From positions 1,083,072 to 1,147,071 of the forward strand of contig CM057171.1 of NCBI GenBank assembly GCA_029962745.1: 64,000 bases of DNA, read 5' to 3'. Positions 63,516 to 64,000 of this stretch are shown piece after piece. Source of the DNA: Echinometra lucunter (Eukaryota; Echinodermata; Echinoidea; Camarodonta; Echinometridae). The position numbers and the translations under genes are program-made. Under the pieces are notes generated by a model. The model was given only the letters and a program-made list of their open reading frames with translations. It did not search any database and had not been told where the DNA came from. Every line of letters starts with the position of its first letter. The stretch's first letter is position 1.

Positions 63516-64000
63516 GTATGAGAAAAAACTAGGCCTTGAATAGAGATTGGATTGAGATTAGCTGATTAGAATTGGATTGAGATTAGCTGATTAGAACACA
63601 CACTCAAGACTTATAGTTGTATTTTGATCATTTAATTGATTTTTGCTCTGATATAATATTTCAGTTGATAGCAAACCATTGTTCAAATACTTAACTTTGT
63701 ATACAGTCATATAGATACAGATTCTTAAAACAGGAAATTGAAAATTAATACTACACTGTGGTTAGAAAAAAAATTATTGTTAAGTGAAAGCTTACTTGTG
63801 ACATATTGTCAACTAAAATCTGAATTAAGAGTTGCAATATCAGAGGAAGTCATTACATGTTCTATTTTTCTTTGTACACCTTGGATGTGAATAATGAAAC
63901 AAGTTAAAGATAAGACAAGAAAACTCCCTAAATGTGACCATGTTTAAGCACATGATAAACAGAAAACCTTAAACCAGCAAGCGCAGTAGCAACTGCATGA
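63516..64000. other. Start of intron 14
   Basis: AT-rich intron with a short tandem repeat (ATTGGATTGAGATTAGCTGA twice at about 63547-63590). No further exon before the window ends. Confidence 0.6.

Overview
The window is invertebrate animal genomic DNA, most likely from an echinoderm such as a sea urchin. That is an inference from the very frequent TACATGTA words, the dense short DNA transposons, AT-rich introns and allele-like divergence between repeated segments; no species-specific marker was identified. Only one protein-coding gene can be supported: a MICAL (F-actin methionine monooxygenase) on the + strand. Fourteen coding exons were traced from the ATG at 17721 to 63515. All splice sites are GT/AG and all phases agree, giving the first 889 residues: FAD monooxygenase domain (about 1-520), calponin-homology (CH) domain (about 525-638), a basic linker, and a LIM domain (808-865). 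The gene continues past the right edge. The first coding exon has an acceptor 13 nt before the ATG, so at least one untranslated 5' exon and the promoter lie further left and were not found.

Layout. 1-17707: presumed 5' intron or intergenic DNA, made of TTAA-flanked MITEs, hAT-like MITEs, foldback repeats, a tRNA-derived SINE and microsatellites. 17708-18005: first coding exon. 19735-20234: 500-N gap. 22405-31836 and 32679-41074: two near-identical copies of a segment of about 8.4-9.4 kb, each carrying coding exons 2 and 3; the second copy begins exactly where the second 500-N gap (32179-32678) ends. 41718-63515: remaining exons in large repeat-filled introns.

Three things stand out. (1) The first CH-domain exon exists in four complete tandem copies plus a fragment (56412-57201, 184-bp period). 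Every complete copy is 148 nt with the same entry and exit phases and its own acceptor and donor. The 36-nt spacers and the 148-nt length make joint inclusion impossible or frameshifting, which is the architecture of mutually exclusive exons. (2) The two copies of the exon 2-3 segment look like two haplotypes placed in series by the assembler. They act as a natural filled-site/empty-site experiment: at least four transposon insertions are present in one copy and cleanly absent from the other, including two TTAA MITEs and one hAT-like element with an 8-bp target duplication. (3) Just upstream of the LIM exon lies a decayed duplicate of that exon, split by a TTAA MITE whose target site arose through decay of the exon copy.

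Two MITE families dominate. Family A (ends CCCATTCGTGACAG, 11 copies) and family B (ends CCCATAGCAGTA, 4 copies) both sit between TTAA duplications, as piggyBac-type elements do. They share an internal plan with three TTGCCAATTT-type motifs and look like diverged relatives.
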